Source: Amycolatopsis alba DSM 44262 (lineage in GTDB: Bacteria > Actinomycetota > Actinomycetes > Mycobacteriales > Pseudonocardiaceae). Taken from it: a DNA stretch of 64,000 bases. Both the position numbers and the translations under genes were made by a program. Below, piece by piece: positions 24,390-33,190 of the stretch; position 1 is the stretch's first letter, and every line of letters begins with the position of its first letter. Location of the stretch: the NCBI RefSeq assembly GCF_000384215.1, contig NZ_KB913032.1, forward strand, positions 7,587,605-7,651,604. The letters run 5' to 3'. The notes beneath the pieces are model-generated. The model ran no database searches. It saw only the letters and a program-made list of their open reading frames with translations, and had not been told where the DNA came from.

Positions 24390-25616
24390 TCACCGGACCA
24401 CCACGCGGGATCGCGTCGGCGAAGCCGTCGCCATCAAACAGGGCGTCGCCAGCAGCCTGCCGAACGCCTGCTCGGCCGCCCCGATCAGCACCGGGCTCGC
24501 CACGCTGCCCACCACCACCTCCGGGCTCTGTGTCCGCGCCACCACGGAAGCCTCGAGCTCCGCGTGGATCCGGTCCGGCGCGATCCGCAGGTACTCCCCC
24601 AGCAGCCCGCTCAGCGCCACGCGGTCCGGGTCGAACAGGTTCGTCAAGCTCGCCAGCGCCCGTCCCAGGTTCGCCGCGGCCGCGGCGATCCGGGCGGCCG
24701 CGGGTGGCTCGCCCGCCGCGGCGCGGCGGAGCAGATCCTCGACCTCAGCGGGGTCGCCAGGGTCGCTGGGCGTTCCCTTCAGCAGGGCGCGGCCGTCCGC
24801 CGAGACCTCGAGGCAGCCCCGCATCCCGCAGGGGCATGGCTGACCCGCCGGGTCGACCACGACGTGTCCCGCTTCGACCGCGTGTCCGGCCCCGGTGAAC
24901 GGAACCCCTTGCTGCAGCACGGCTCCGCCGATTCCGAGGTGCTCGCACGTCAGCGTCAGCAAGGTGCGCGCCCCGCGGCCGGCGCCCCGGCAGTGTTCCG
25001 CGAGCGCCGCGTACGACGCGTCCTTGCCGACCTCGACCCGTGGGATTTCCGGCAGCTCGGCGGCGAGGATTTCCGCCGCGGGGACGGATTTCCAGTCCAG
25101 GTGCAGGGCCGAATGGACCAGCCCGTCGGTCGCCCGGACCATGCCGGCCAACCCGACGGCCGCGCCCGCGCAGGGGCGGCCGCTCTCCGCGACCGCCTCG
25201 CGCATCAGCCCGGCCAGCGCCGACAAGGTCGTCCGGGGGTCGCTTCCCCAGGCGGGCAACGGGATCCGCCGCCGCTGCGCGACAGAACCGCCCAGTTCGA
25301 CAACGGCCAGTTCGGCTTCGCTGGAGTCCAGCCGCGCGACGACGACCACCGGGCCCGCCGGATCCGGGTACAGCTGCGGGGATGGACGGCCGCGCGGTGC
25401 TCCGGCCCGGCGTGCGGGCGGACCCTGGGCGATAAGTCCTAATGCGACCAGTTCCGAGACCGCCTCGCTCGCGGTGCTGCGCGGCAGACCCAGCTTCGCG
25501 GTCGCCTCGGCGCGGGGCACGCTGCCGGTCAGGTGGACCAGTTGCAGCAGCCGTGCGGCGGCACTCTCGCTCGGTTGGGGGTATGCCGCCGTGGTCTGAA
25601 CCACTAATTTGTTCAT
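24390..25616 (-). CDS. ROK-family transcriptional repressor
   Basis: 408 residues from ATG 25616 (MNKLVVQTT); a longer in-frame ORF exists but would run through the divergent promoter. The N terminus is a winged helix-turn-helix (about residues 17-60; RAEATAKLGLPRSTASEAV). The ROK sugar-kinase-like domain follows and includes the zinc motif CPCGMRGC. The kinase phosphate-binding DxGxT element is not conserved, as expected for a repressor rather than an enzyme. ROK regulators usually sense sugars or sugar phosphates. The gene diverges from an operon of sugar-modifying enzymes, and its start codon lies inside an AT-rich inverted repeat (25599-25635), so it probably controls itself and that operon. 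Confidence 0.9.
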   Translation of the reverse strand: MNKLVVQTTAAYPQPSESAAARLLQLVHLTGSVPRAEATAKLGLPRSTASEAVSELVALGLIAQGPPARRAGAPRGRPSPQLYPDPAGPVVVVARLDSSEAELAVVELGGSVAQRRRIPLPAWGSDPRTTLSALAGLMREAVAESGRPCAGAAVGLAGMVRATDGLVHSALHLDWKSVPAAEILAAELPEIPRVEVGKDASYAALAEHCRGAGRGARTLLTLTCEHLGIGGAVLQQGVPFTGAGHAVEAGHVVVDPAGQPCPCGMRGCLEVSADGRALLKGTPSDPGDPAEVEDLLRRAAAGEPPAAARIAAAAANLGRALASLTNLFDPDRVALSGLLGEYLRIAPDRIHAELEASVVARTQSPEVVVGSVASPVLIGAAEQAFGRLLATPCLMATASPTRSRVVVR

Positions 25617-25635
25617 CGTGCGAACATAACTGGTT
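25599..25635. promoter_or_regulatory. Imperfect AT-rich inverted repeat, probable ROK operator
   Basis: Left arm AACCACTAATTTGTTC and the reverse complement of the right arm AACCAGTTATGTTCG match at most positions, around a centre ATCGTG. The element overlaps the ROK start codon and stands out as AT-rich in GC-rich DNA. It fits the long palindromic operators typical of ROK repressors and would cover both divergent promoters. Confidence 0.55.
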
Positions 25636-25768
25636 GTGACAGACCCTGCCAGTGCTTCGCCGGGGCGGGGACCCCCCGCCGCCTCCCCGCCCATCCGCGT
25701 CGCAAGCCCATCGGCGTGCTCGCGACCAGCCAAAACTTCCAGCTGGTTCAGGCATGAAAGAGGGTCAG

Positions 25769-26929
25769 ATGACCACGAACGGATCAACCCGGATGCCGAC
25801 GCTCGGCATCGGGCCGATGTCGAAGAACGCCGTGGACGCCGCCGTCGAACTGGCACGGGACCGCGGCCGCCGGATCATGCTCATCCCCAGCCGCAGGCAG
25901 GTCGAGTCCGCCGAACTGGGCGGCGGGTACGTCGAGCGCTGGAGCACGGCCCAGTTCGCCGAGTACGTGCGCGGCCGCGACGAAGCCGGACTCCTGTTGC
26001 TGTGCCGCGACCACGGCGGGCCGTGGCAGCACCCTGGCGAGCGCGCCGGGAACTACTCCGAAGACCAGGCGATGGCCGCCAGCCTCGCCTCGTTCCGCGC
26101 GGACATCGAAGCCGGATTCGACCTGCTGCACATCGACACCTGTCTCGATCTCGACGGCGCCGCCGCGCTCGACCGGGCGATCGACCGGCTGGTGAAGCTG
26201 TACGGCGAATGCCACGAGGCGGCCCGCGAACTCGGCCGCGAGGTGCGGTTCGAGATCGGGTTCGAGGACCAGGGCGTCGACACGAACGACCCGGCCGAGT
26301 TCCGCGACCAGGTTACCGAGGTGTGCTCGCGGCTGGCCGCCGGCGGGCTGCCGGCACCTGCGTTCGTCGTCGCCCAGACCGGGACGAAAGTACTGGAAAC
26401 GGAGAACACCGGCGCGCTGCTCACCGCCCCCTCCGCAGTGGGCTTCGCGGTGGCGCAGCTGGCACGGGTCTGCGAGGAGGTCGGCAGTTCCCTCAAAGCG
26501 CACAACGCCGACTACCTCACCGCGGACTCGCTGCGGCGGCTCATGCAGCGCGGGGTGGCGGCGGTCAACGTCGCGCCGGAGTTCGGGGTCGTGGAGACCC
26601 GTGCGCTGCTCGCGCTGCTCGACGAACTGGGCCTCGCCGCCGAGCGCGACGAATTCCTGCGGCTCGCCCACGATTCGGGCTCGTGGCGGAAATGGCTGAA
26701 GCCCGGCACCGCCGCGACCGATCACGAGCGCGCCGTCATCGCCGGGCACTACGTGTTCGCGACCGACGAGTTCCGCGAACTGAAGGACCGGATCGCCAGG
26801 CAGGCGCCCGATGTCGACCACCGGCTGCGTGCCGCGATCTACGACGCCCAGCTGCACTACCTCGTCCACACCACCACCGCCGACGCCATCCCGGCGCCCG
26901 TCCTCGCAGAAAGTGTCCGCACGGCATGA
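25769..26929 (+). CDS. GatZ/KbaZ-like protein (tagatose-bisphosphate aldolase accessory subunit / ketose 4-epimerase family)
   Basis: 386 residues. The start is taken at ATG 25769 (MTTNGSTRMPTLGIGP), preceded by AGAGGG; an upstream in-frame ATG at 25754 is possible. It carries the family hallmarks CRDHGGPW near residue 75, then DLLHIDTCLD, FEIGFEDQG, VVAQTGT and LKAHNADYL, all of the TIM-barrel GatZ/KbaZ family. Classical members are non-catalytic partners of the class II aldolases GatY/KbaY; no such partner gene is present here. Some family members act alone as ketose or ketose-phosphate 4-epimerases (from memory). That role, or an aldolase-like one, would suit a pathway feeding the aminotransferase downstream. 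First gene of a six-gene operon; it overlaps the cupin gene by ATGA. Confidence 0.82.
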   Translation: MTTNGSTRMPTLGIGPMSKNAVDAAVELARDRGRRIMLIPSRRQVESAELGGGYVERWSTAQFAEYVRGRDEAGLLLLCRDHGGPWQHPGERAGNYSEDQAMAASLASFRADIEAGFDLLHIDTCLDLDGAAALDRAIDRLVKLYGECHEAARELGREVRFEIGFEDQGVDTNDPAEFRDQVTEVCSRLAAGGLPAPAFVVAQTGTKVLETENTGALLTAPSAVGFAVAQLARVCEEVGSSLKAHNADYLTADSLRRLMQRGVAAVNVAPEFGVVETRALLALLDELGLAAERDEFLRLAHDSGSWRKWLKPGTAATDHERAVIAGHYVFATDEFRELKDRIARQAPDVDHRLRAAIYDAQLHYLVHTTTADAIPAPVLAESVRTA

Positions 26930-27411
26930 CTGTCTCCAGCGATTACCTGAACGAGATCTTCCCGGCGGCAAACGAGACCGGCCCTGGGCACACCACCGAC
27001 GGCCTCACCATGACGTCGCTGAACGCGGCGAAAGTCGTGCGCAAGGGCTGGGGCGAAGAGCGGTGGCTCGTCGCCGAGGGCGCGCCGTTCGGGTTCAAGG
27101 TCATCCACCTCAAGGCAGGCGAGCGCACCAGCCTGCAGTACCACGAGCGCAAGGAGGAGGCGAACCTCATCGTGCGCGGCGAGGGACTTCTCCGGTACGC
27201 CGACCGCGCGGGCGAAGAACTCGCGACCCGCGCGCTGGCCCCTGGCGACATCGTGCACGTACGGCCGCTGGCAGTGCACCGGATCGAGGCCGCCACCGAC
27301 ATCACCCTGGTCGAGGTTTCGACGCCGGAACTGGACGACGTCGTCCGGCTGTCCGACGACTACGGGCGCGGCGACGGGCGCATCGAGGCCGAGCACGAAG
27401 GGCGGGCCTGA
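26926..27411 (+). CDS. Cupin, type II mannose-6-phosphate isomerase-like
   Basis: 161 residues, single cupin domain. The sequence GWGEERWL, then FKVIHLKAGERTSLQYHERKEE, LAPGDIVHVRPLAVHR and STPELDDVVRLSDDYGR is the pattern of the C-terminal phosphomannose isomerase domain of bifunctional GDP-mannose pyrophosphorylases. It contains candidate metal ligands (QYHERKEE and the later HR). The start overlaps the preceding stop (ATGA at 26926), implying translational coupling. The likely role is isomerisation of a hexose or hexose 6-phosphate, or binding of a sugar phosphate. Substrate unknown. Confidence 0.8.
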   Translation: MTVSSDYLNEIFPAANETGPGHTTDGLTMTSLNAAKVVRKGWGEERWLVAEGAPFGFKVIHLKAGERTSLQYHERKEEANLIVRGEGLLRYADRAGEELATRALAPGDIVHVRPLAVHRIEAATDITLVEVSTPELDDVVRLSDDYGRGDGRIEAEHEGRA

Positions 27412-27412
27412 C

Positions 27413-28525
27413 ATGGCCGAGTACCGGGTCGGCCGCTACGACTACCCCGGCCAGCTTCCCGGCCTGGACGAGGAGCTCCTGCCCGCGCTGCGGGAAACGC
27501 TGCTGCGCGGCGATTACGTGCTCGGCGCGGCGGTGGACCGGTTCGAGCGCGCGTTCGCGGGCTACCTCGGCGCACGGCACGCGGTCGGGGTCAACTCCGG
27601 GACCGACGCGTTGATCCTCGCGCTGCACGCACTGGGCGTCGGCCCCGGCGACGAGGTGATCACCGTGGCCAACACGTTCCACGCGAGCGCGCAAGCCGTG
27701 GTGCGGGTCGGCGCGACACCGGTGCTCGCCGACTGCCGTCCCGACAACTACCTCCTGGACCTCGAACAAGCCGAAGCGGCGGTCACCCCCCGCACGCGGG
27801 CGATCATCGTGGTCCACCTGTTCGGGCAGTCCGTGGACATGACCGAGGTGCACCGGCTCGCGCGGCGCCACGACCTGCTCGTGCTGGAGGACTGCGCGCA
27901 GGCGGTCGGCGCGTACTCCGGCGGGGCGCGGGTGGGGACGACGAGCGACGCGGGGTGCTGGAGCTTCGCGCCGTCGAAAAACCTTGCCGCGGCGGGCGAC
28001 GCCGGGGCCATCTCGCTCGGCGACGACCAGATCGCCGCGGCGTTGCGGCGGTTGCGCCATTTCGGACAGGACAAGCAGAACGAGCACCAGGTAGTCGGCT
28101 TCAACTCGCGGCTCGACACGGTGCAGGCGCTCGTGCTCGGCCACAAGCTCCCGCACCTCGACGCGTGGACGCGGCAGCGCGTCGCGATCGCGGCCGGGTA
28201 CCGCGAGCGGCTCGCCGGGCTGCCAGTGTCCTTTCAGGACGGTGCGGGCCCTGGCGAGCACGTGTACCACCTGTTCCAGCTGCGCACCGAACGGCGGGAC
28301 GAACTGGTCTCGCATCTGCGGGGCTCGGGCGTCGACGCTGTGGTCCGCTATCCGCACCCGATCCACCTGCAAGAGGCGTTCGCGTCCCTCGGGCGCCGCC
28401 GAGGCGATTTCCCGGTGGCCGAGGACCTCGCGGGCACCACGCTGTGCCTGCCGCTGTACCCGTCGATGACCGCGGACCAGGTCGACCTCGTCTGCGCCGG
28501 GGTGCGGGAGTTCTTCTCAAGCTGA
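27413..28525 (+). CDS. DegT/DnrJ/EryC1-family sugar aminotransferase
   Basis: 370 residues, fold type I PLP enzyme. It has the substrate and PLP-site features of sugar aminotransferases: GVNSGTDALILAL near residue 60, VVHLFGQSVDM, EDCAQAVGA, and the Schiff-base lysine in SFAPSKNLAAAGDAGAI near residue 188. The family transfers an amino group from Glu or Gln to a keto sugar, usually nucleotide-linked, but NtdA-type members act on keto glucose 6-phosphate. Next to a HAD phosphatase and a PMI-like cupin, with no nucleotidyltransferase in the operon, a sugar-phosphate substrate is more likely. That is inference. It starts 1 base after the cupin stop. Confidence 0.92.
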   Translation: MAEYRVGRYDYPGQLPGLDEELLPALRETLLRGDYVLGAAVDRFERAFAGYLGARHAVGVNSGTDALILALHALGVGPGDEVITVANTFHASAQAVVRVGATPVLADCRPDNYLLDLEQAEAAVTPRTRAIIVVHLFGQSVDMTEVHRLARRHDLLVLEDCAQAVGAYSGGARVGTTSDAGCWSFAPSKNLAAAGDAGAISLGDDQIAAALRRLRHFGQDKQNEHQVVGFNSRLDTVQALVLGHKLPHLDAWTRQRVAIAAGYRERLAGLPVSFQDGAGPGEHVYHLFQLRTERRDELVSHLRGSGVDAVVRYPHPIHLQEAFASLGRRRGDFPVAEDLAGTTLCLPLYPSMTADQVDLVCAGVREFFSS

Positions 28526-28552
28526 CCGCTTTTCCCACCGTTTGGAGTGCTC

Positions 28553-29188
28553 ATGCCCATCACCCTGACGCTGCCGGACGGCGCGTTCCTGTCCTGCCGC
28601 GCCGTGCTGTTCGATCTCGACGGCGTGCTCGTGGACTCGATGCCGACGATCGTCGCGCAGCTGCGGGAATGGGCGACCGGGAGGGGGCTCGAGCCGGACC
28701 GGGTCGTGGAGCAGTCGCACGGGCGCGGCAACCTCGACCTGGTCCGGCTCGTGGCGCCGGATCTCGATGCCGAGCGGGAAGCCCGGCTCATGGAGGAGCG
28801 AGAGGTCGACGACGTCGACGGCATCACCGCCCGGCCCGGAGCCCGCGCCGCGCTCGACGCGTTGCCGCCGTCGGCGTGGGCGGTGGTGACGTCGGGGAAC
28901 AACCGGGTCGCTCGGGCCCGGCTGCGGGTCACGAACCTGCCGGTGCCCGGTGTGCTCGTCTCCGCGGACGACGTCCGCAAGAGCAAACCGGATCCCGAGG
29001 GGTATCTCGCCGCGGCGGCCGGTCTCGGGGTCGATCCGCGAGAGTGCGTGGTGTTCGAGGACGCGCCCGCCGGGATCGCGGCCGCACGGGCGGGCGGGAT
29101 GCAGGTCGTCGGAGTGCTGGGCACGGTCGCTCAGCTGGACGTCGAGCACACCGTGCCGGACTTGGCGGCGGTCGGCGTGAAGCCGTGA
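28553..29188 (+). CDS. HAD-superfamily phosphatase (beta-phosphoglucomutase-like)
   Basis: 211 residues. HAD motif I FDLDGVLVDS near residue 20, motif II VVTSGN near 108, motif III KSKPDPEG near 145 and motif IV FEDAPAGIAAARAGG near 168 are all present, with a helical cap between motifs I and II. Members of this subgroup dephosphorylate small sugar phosphates or isomerise them. Following an aminotransferase, the obvious role is removal of phosphate from an amino-sugar phosphate, as NtdB does in kanosamine formation. ATG 28553 is preceded by GGAG. The stop overlaps the GTG start of the MFS gene. Confidence 0.88.
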   Translation: MPITLTLPDGAFLSCRAVLFDLDGVLVDSMPTIVAQLREWATGRGLEPDRVVEQSHGRGNLDLVRLVAPDLDAEREARLMEEREVDDVDGITARPGARAALDALPPSAWAVVTSGNNRVARARLRVTNLPVPGVLVSADDVRKSKPDPEGYLAAAAGLGVDPRECVVFEDAPAGIAAARAGGMQVVGVLGTVAQLDVEHTVPDLAAVGVKP

Positions 29189-30300
29189 CGGCGACCGAAG
29201 TCCGGCACGGGCGCGGTGCCCGGCTCGGCACAGCGGCCGCGTTCCCGCTGTTCCTGACTCTCGGCGCGGCAACGGCGGGCCTCGGTGCAGCGCTGCCCGC
29301 CGTAACCGAGCGGTTCGCTCGTGCGGCCGATTCGGGCGGGCTGCTCGTCAGCCTCTACAACGCGGGTGCGCTGGTGGCGATCGTCGCCTGCGGGGTGGGC
29401 AAACGGTCAGTGGCTCCCCGCGGGGAACTGGCCGTCATGATCGGGCTGTTCGCGGCGGGATGCGCGGGGGCAGGGCTCGCGCCGTCGTGGCCGGTGCTGC
29501 TGATCTCGGCGACGGTGGCGGGCTGCGGTTACGGCGGCGCTGTGCTGCACGTGAACACCGCCTTCGCACGCGGGTCCGGCCATCGCGCGGTGCTCCTGCT
29601 CAACCTGGTGAACGCCACGTTCGGCCTCGGCGCCGTCGCGGGTCCGTTCGTGGTCGGGCTTCTCCCGGACGCGCGCACCGTGTTCCTCGGCGTCGGCGTG
29701 CTCGCCCTGCTGTCCTTGCCCGCGTGCCGGTGCGCTGTGCGCGAATCCGGTGTCCGCGAAGGGAAACCGGCGTTCGCGACGTTGACGCCGTTCCTGGTGC
29801 TCGCGTTCTGCTACGCCGGGCTGGAGACCGGGATCGGGGCCTGGGCGGCGACGCATCTGACGTGGACCGGGCTCTCTCCGGCCGCTGCCGCACAGTGGGT
29901 TTCGCTGTACTGGCTCGGCATCACGGCCGGCCGGTTCGTCGTTCCCTTGTTCGCGCGCGGGCCTCGACGGATCGTCGGATGGTGTTTGCTCGCCGCGACG
30001 GCCGCGACCGCCGTCGCCATGTGGGCGGTAGCCGCGCCGTACGCCTACGTGGCCGCCGGGTTCGCGCTCGCAGCGGTGTTCCCGACCGTGATCGCGTGGC
30101 TGGCGACTCTCCTCTCCGCGGTACGGCAAGCGAACGCGATGCTGCTGGTGGCGGAAATGGCGGGCAGCGTGACACATCCGCTGCTGATCGGCTGGATCGC
30201 GACGGGAACGCGGCCCGCGGCTGTCCCGCTCACGATCGCCGTCCTCGGCGTGCTCGCCCTGGCGGCGTCGCGGTGGGCCGGGCGTCAGGCGAGCGCATGA
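29185..30300 (+). CDS. MFS transporter, likely product exporter
   Basis: 371 residues of strongly hydrophobic sequence with about 11-12 predicted membrane segments (FPLFLTLGAATAGLGAALP, LLVSLYNAGALVAIVACG, LTPFLVLAFCYAGLETG, PYAYVAAGFALAAVFPTVIA). It is on the short side for the major facilitator family and resembles the FucP/YfkF-type sugar or drug efflux branch. GTG 29185 overlaps the HAD stop (GTGA), and its own stop overlaps the next start (ATGA at 30297). Embedded in the operon, it most likely exports the small polar product; uptake of a precursor cannot be excluded. Confidence 0.85.
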   Translation: MTATEVRHGRGARLGTAAAFPLFLTLGAATAGLGAALPAVTERFARAADSGGLLVSLYNAGALVAIVACGVGKRSVAPRGELAVMIGLFAAGCAGAGLAPSWPVLLISATVAGCGYGGAVLHVNTAFARGSGHRAVLLLNLVNATFGLGAVAGPFVVGLLPDARTVFLGVGVLALLSLPACRCAVRESGVREGKPAFATLTPFLVLAFCYAGLETGIGAWAATHLTWTGLSPAAAAQWVSLYWLGITAGRFVVPLFARGPRRIVGWCLLAATAATAVAMWAVAAPYAYVAAGFALAAVFPTVIAWLATLLSAVRQANAMLLVAEMAGSVTHPLLIGWIATGTRPAAVPLTIAVLGVLALAASRWAGRQASA

Positions 30301-32384
30301 GCGTTTTCGGTTATCTGGACCGGTTTTCCTTCCGTCCCGGTGAGGAGATCGCGTGCCGGTTCACCTCGACCGCGCCGGTGCGCGTCGACCTGGTCCGGCT
30401 GATCCACGGCGACACCTCGCCGGAAGGGCCGGGTTTCCGCAGCGAGGAGATCGGTGCGGTCCCGGCGGTCACCGCTCCCGGCGGCGAGCAGCCGATCCGT
30501 ACCGGATCGTTCCTGCGCGCCGACGCGGTGGTGCCGCGCGGGACCGCCGCGATCCGGTTTTCGGCGCTCGTCTGGCCGACCCTGCCCGCGGCGGGGACCG
30601 CACAGGGCTTGCTCAGTCTGACCGCTGTGGACGGTTCAGCGGTCTTCTTCCTGGCACTGGACGAAACCGGTCGCCCGTGCCTGAGTGACGGGACGGTGCG
30701 GGCGCGGCTCGACCGGCCGCTGCGGGAACGCCGGTGGTACCGGCTTACCGCCGCGGCGGGACCGGACAGCGTCACGCTCGCCGCCGTCGCGCTCGACCCG
30801 GTGCCGGGGGAAGAGGAACCGGCGCACGCCACCGGACCCGGAGTGGACCTCAGCGGCGCGTCCGGCGTGGTCGCCGCCGCCGTGACCGCGCGCCCTTATG
30901 GCTGCTACAACGGGAAACTCGAACGTCCCGAGGTGCGCGACGGAACCGGTATCTTACTGGCGGACTGGGCGCTCGAGCGGGACATGACCGGCGACCGGGC
31001 GGTCGACGTGTCCGGCCGCGGGCGGCACGGGCTGCTGGTGAACGCGCCCGCCCGCGCGATGACCGGCGCGGGCTGGACCGGCGGAACGCTCGACTGGCGG
31101 ACGGCGCCGGAGCAGTACGGCGCCGTCCATTTCCACGACGACGACCTGGCCGACTCGAACTGGACGGCTGGTGCGCGGATGCGGCTTCCGCCTGATCTGC
31201 GCAGCGGGATCTACGCGGTCCGGCTGCGCTGCGACGGGCACACCGACCATGTCCCGTTCGCCGTCCGCGCGCCCGGCGCACGGGCCGACGTCGTGTTCCT
31301 GCTGCCCACGTTCACCTACCTCGCCTACGCCAACGAGCAGACCGGCGGCCCGGCCGTCATGACGGACCCGCTGGACGTCGCGCTGCGGACGCATCCGGGC
31401 TTCGGCAAAAGCCTCTACGACCGGCACCGGGACGGCTCCGGCATCTGCCATTCGACAGCACTGCGGCCGATCCTCACGCTGCGCCCGGACTACCGGCACT
31501 GGCACTACGACGCGCCACGGCATTTCGGCGCCGACCTCTATCTCGCGGACTGGCTCGAGCACACCGGCGTCGCGTTCGACGTCCTCACCGACCACGACCT
31601 GCACGCCGAGGGCACGACGGCGCTGGAGGGCTACCAGGTGGTGCTCACCGGATCACACCCTGAGTACCACAGCACCGAGACGCTCGACGCGCTGCACGGG
31701 CACGTCCGTGCCGGGCGGTGCCTCATGTACCTGGGCGGCAACGGTTTCTACTGGGTGACCTCGCAGCACCCGCGCCGGCCGGAGATCATCGAGGTACGAC
31801 GTTCGCGCGGCGTCCGCAGCTGGGAAACCGCCCCTGGCGAGGGACACCACGCGAGCACCGGCGAACCAGGCGGCCTGTGGCGCGAGCGCGGCCGCTCCCC
31901 CAACGCACTGACCGGAATCGGCATGGCGGCGCACGGCTGGAGCGAACGAGGCCGCGGCTACGTGCGCACCGCCGAGTCCCGCGATCCGCGCTGGGCGTGG
32001 GTGTTCGAGGGCATCGCCGACGACGTGCTCGGCGACTTCGGCCTGGTGATGGGCGGCGCGAGCGGCGACGAACTGGACCGGTTCGACGCCGCGCTGGGCA
32101 GCCCGCCGCAGACCGCGGTGCTGGCCACGTCCCAGCCACACGACGAGCACTACCACCAGGCGGTGGAAGACGTCCTGGAGATCCGGCCGGGCCTGAGCGG
32201 CCCGGCCAACCCCGCCGTCCGGTCGGACCTGGTGCTGCTGGAACAGCCCTCCGGCGGCGCGGTGTTCTCGGCCGGGTCGATCGCGTTCCTGGGCAGCCTC
32301 TCGCGGCACGGATACCGGAACAACGTCTCGCGGCTGGTCGCCAACGTCCTGGACAACTTCCGCCGCCGTTCCGAGACGCGCTGA
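30297..32384 (+). CDS. N,N-dimethylformamidase large-subunit-like protein
   Basis: 695 residues. The N-terminal part (about 1-320) is beta-rich with a LamG/concanavalin-like region (TARPYGCYNGKLERPEV, DVSGRGRHGLLVNAP). The C-terminal half (about 335-690) matches the DMFase large-subunit C-terminal domain: DVVFLLPTFTYLAYANEQ, VLTGSHPEYHS, YLGGNGFYWVTS, RSWETAPGEGHHASTGEPGG and GGAVFSAGSIAFLGSL. Known DMFases are iron enzymes that hydrolyse formamides such as DMF, with a small subunit. No small-subunit gene is found here, and the operon is not catabolic. It may hydrolyse or install an N-formyl or other amide on the amino product; this is inference. No signal peptide is seen. Confidence 0.82.
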   Translation: MSVFGYLDRFSFRPGEEIACRFTSTAPVRVDLVRLIHGDTSPEGPGFRSEEIGAVPAVTAPGGEQPIRTGSFLRADAVVPRGTAAIRFSALVWPTLPAAGTAQGLLSLTAVDGSAVFFLALDETGRPCLSDGTVRARLDRPLRERRWYRLTAAAGPDSVTLAAVALDPVPGEEEPAHATGPGVDLSGASGVVAAAVTARPYGCYNGKLERPEVRDGTGILLADWALERDMTGDRAVDVSGRGRHGLLVNAPARAMTGAGWTGGTLDWRTAPEQYGAVHFHDDDLADSNWTAGARMRLPPDLRSGIYAVRLRCDGHTDHVPFAVRAPGARADVVFLLPTFTYLAYANEQTGGPAVMTDPLDVALRTHPGFGKSLYDRHRDGSGICHSTALRPILTLRPDYRHWHYDAPRHFGADLYLADWLEHTGVAFDVLTDHDLHAEGTTALEGYQVVLTGSHPEYHSTETLDALHGHVRAGRCLMYLGGNGFYWVTSQHPRRPEIIEVRRSRGVRSWETAPGEGHHASTGEPGGLWRERGRSPNALTGIGMAAHGWSERGRGYVRTAESRDPRWAWVFEGIADDVLGDFGLVMGGASGDELDRFDAALGSPPQTAVLATSQPHDEHYHQAVEDVLEIRPGLSGPANPAVRSDLVLLEQPSGGAVFSAGSIAFLGSLSRHGYRNNVSRLVANVLDNFRRRSETR

Positions 32385-32553
32385 CGGGCCTCCGCGGACG
32401 AGGCCTGCGACCTGCCCGAGCACGTGCGGTTCGTGTTCGGCGCCGACCGGCGGCGGCCGTCCGGATCGTCGGCAAGCGGATCCATGTGCCCGGTATCTCT
32501 TGCCGCTACCTCGATCCGCAGGCGTAGGCGATCAAGGCCCTCCCTTGGGAACT

Positions 32554-32868
32554 CTACGAATCAGGCGCACCCATCCACCCGTCGTCGTGGATCGGCGGCT
32601 GGGTCGGGCTGAGCCGATTTCGCTCGTCCGGCCGATGGGGGGCCCTGTGCCACGTCAGCACGAACTGGACCGGGCTGCCGGGGTTGCCAGTGAGCCGCAG
32701 CAGATCGGCCGAGCCTTCACCCGCGGTCAGGGTGGCCCATCGCCTTTGCCTGCTTCCCGCGCCGAAGGGCCAGGTCGCGACCAAGGTGTGGTGGGTGATC
32801 ACTTCTCGATCCAGGGTGTAGGACCCGGTGTAACTCAAGGACTTGCCGAACAGAGGCAGTCTTCGGAA
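32554..32868 (-). pseudogene. Lipocalin-like domain remnant
   Basis: The minus frame reads PLFGKSLSYTGSYTLDREV, then ITHHTLVATWPFGAG, QRRWATL and DLLRLTG, the C-terminal half of the small lipocalin-like proteins often found in actinomycete biosynthetic clusters. The N-terminal half is absent and the frame runs straight on from decayed carrier-protein sequence, so this is a relic. Confidence 0.55.
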
Positions 32869-32963
32869 AGGGCGCGCCCGGTCCGCGTCGCCGTCGCGCC
32901 AGGCGGTGAGGACGGTGGTGACGAGGGAGGTGCCCCTCCGTCGTCTTTTCGCGGCTCCGTGGA

Positions 32964-33102
32964 TCCGGGCAGGACGGAGTCGACGTGCCGGGCCAGCGTC
33001 GCGGGTGTGGGGTGATCGAGCAGCGCGGTGGCCGCGAGCCGGGGTGCCGAGGGTGTTGGTGAGCCTGGTGCGGAGTTCGACAGAGGCGAGGGAGTCGAAT
33101 CC
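32964..33102 (-). pseudogene. Frameshifted polyketide acyl-carrier-domain remnant
   Basis: One frame reads GFDSLASVELRTRLTNTLG (33102 to about 33048), the 4'-phosphopantetheine site of a type I PKS ACP. The continuation RLAATALLDHPTPATLARHV (from about 33041) lies in a different minus frame. A small indel at about 33045 separates them. No KS, AT or docking sequence survives around it. Confidence 0.65.
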
Positions 33103-33190
33103 GGCTGGTCGGGCCGCACGTCGTCCGGGCCGTGCCGTGGTTGAGTGGCCACAGCGTTTCACTCCTCCTCGTGGTCGCGGACGTGCGGAC

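Noticed and set aside
32424..32527. Short plus-strand tail reading VGKRIHVPGISCRYLDPQA
   Set aside because: It looked protein-like but there is no start, no family recognition and it abuts the DMFase stop out of frame. Too little to call.
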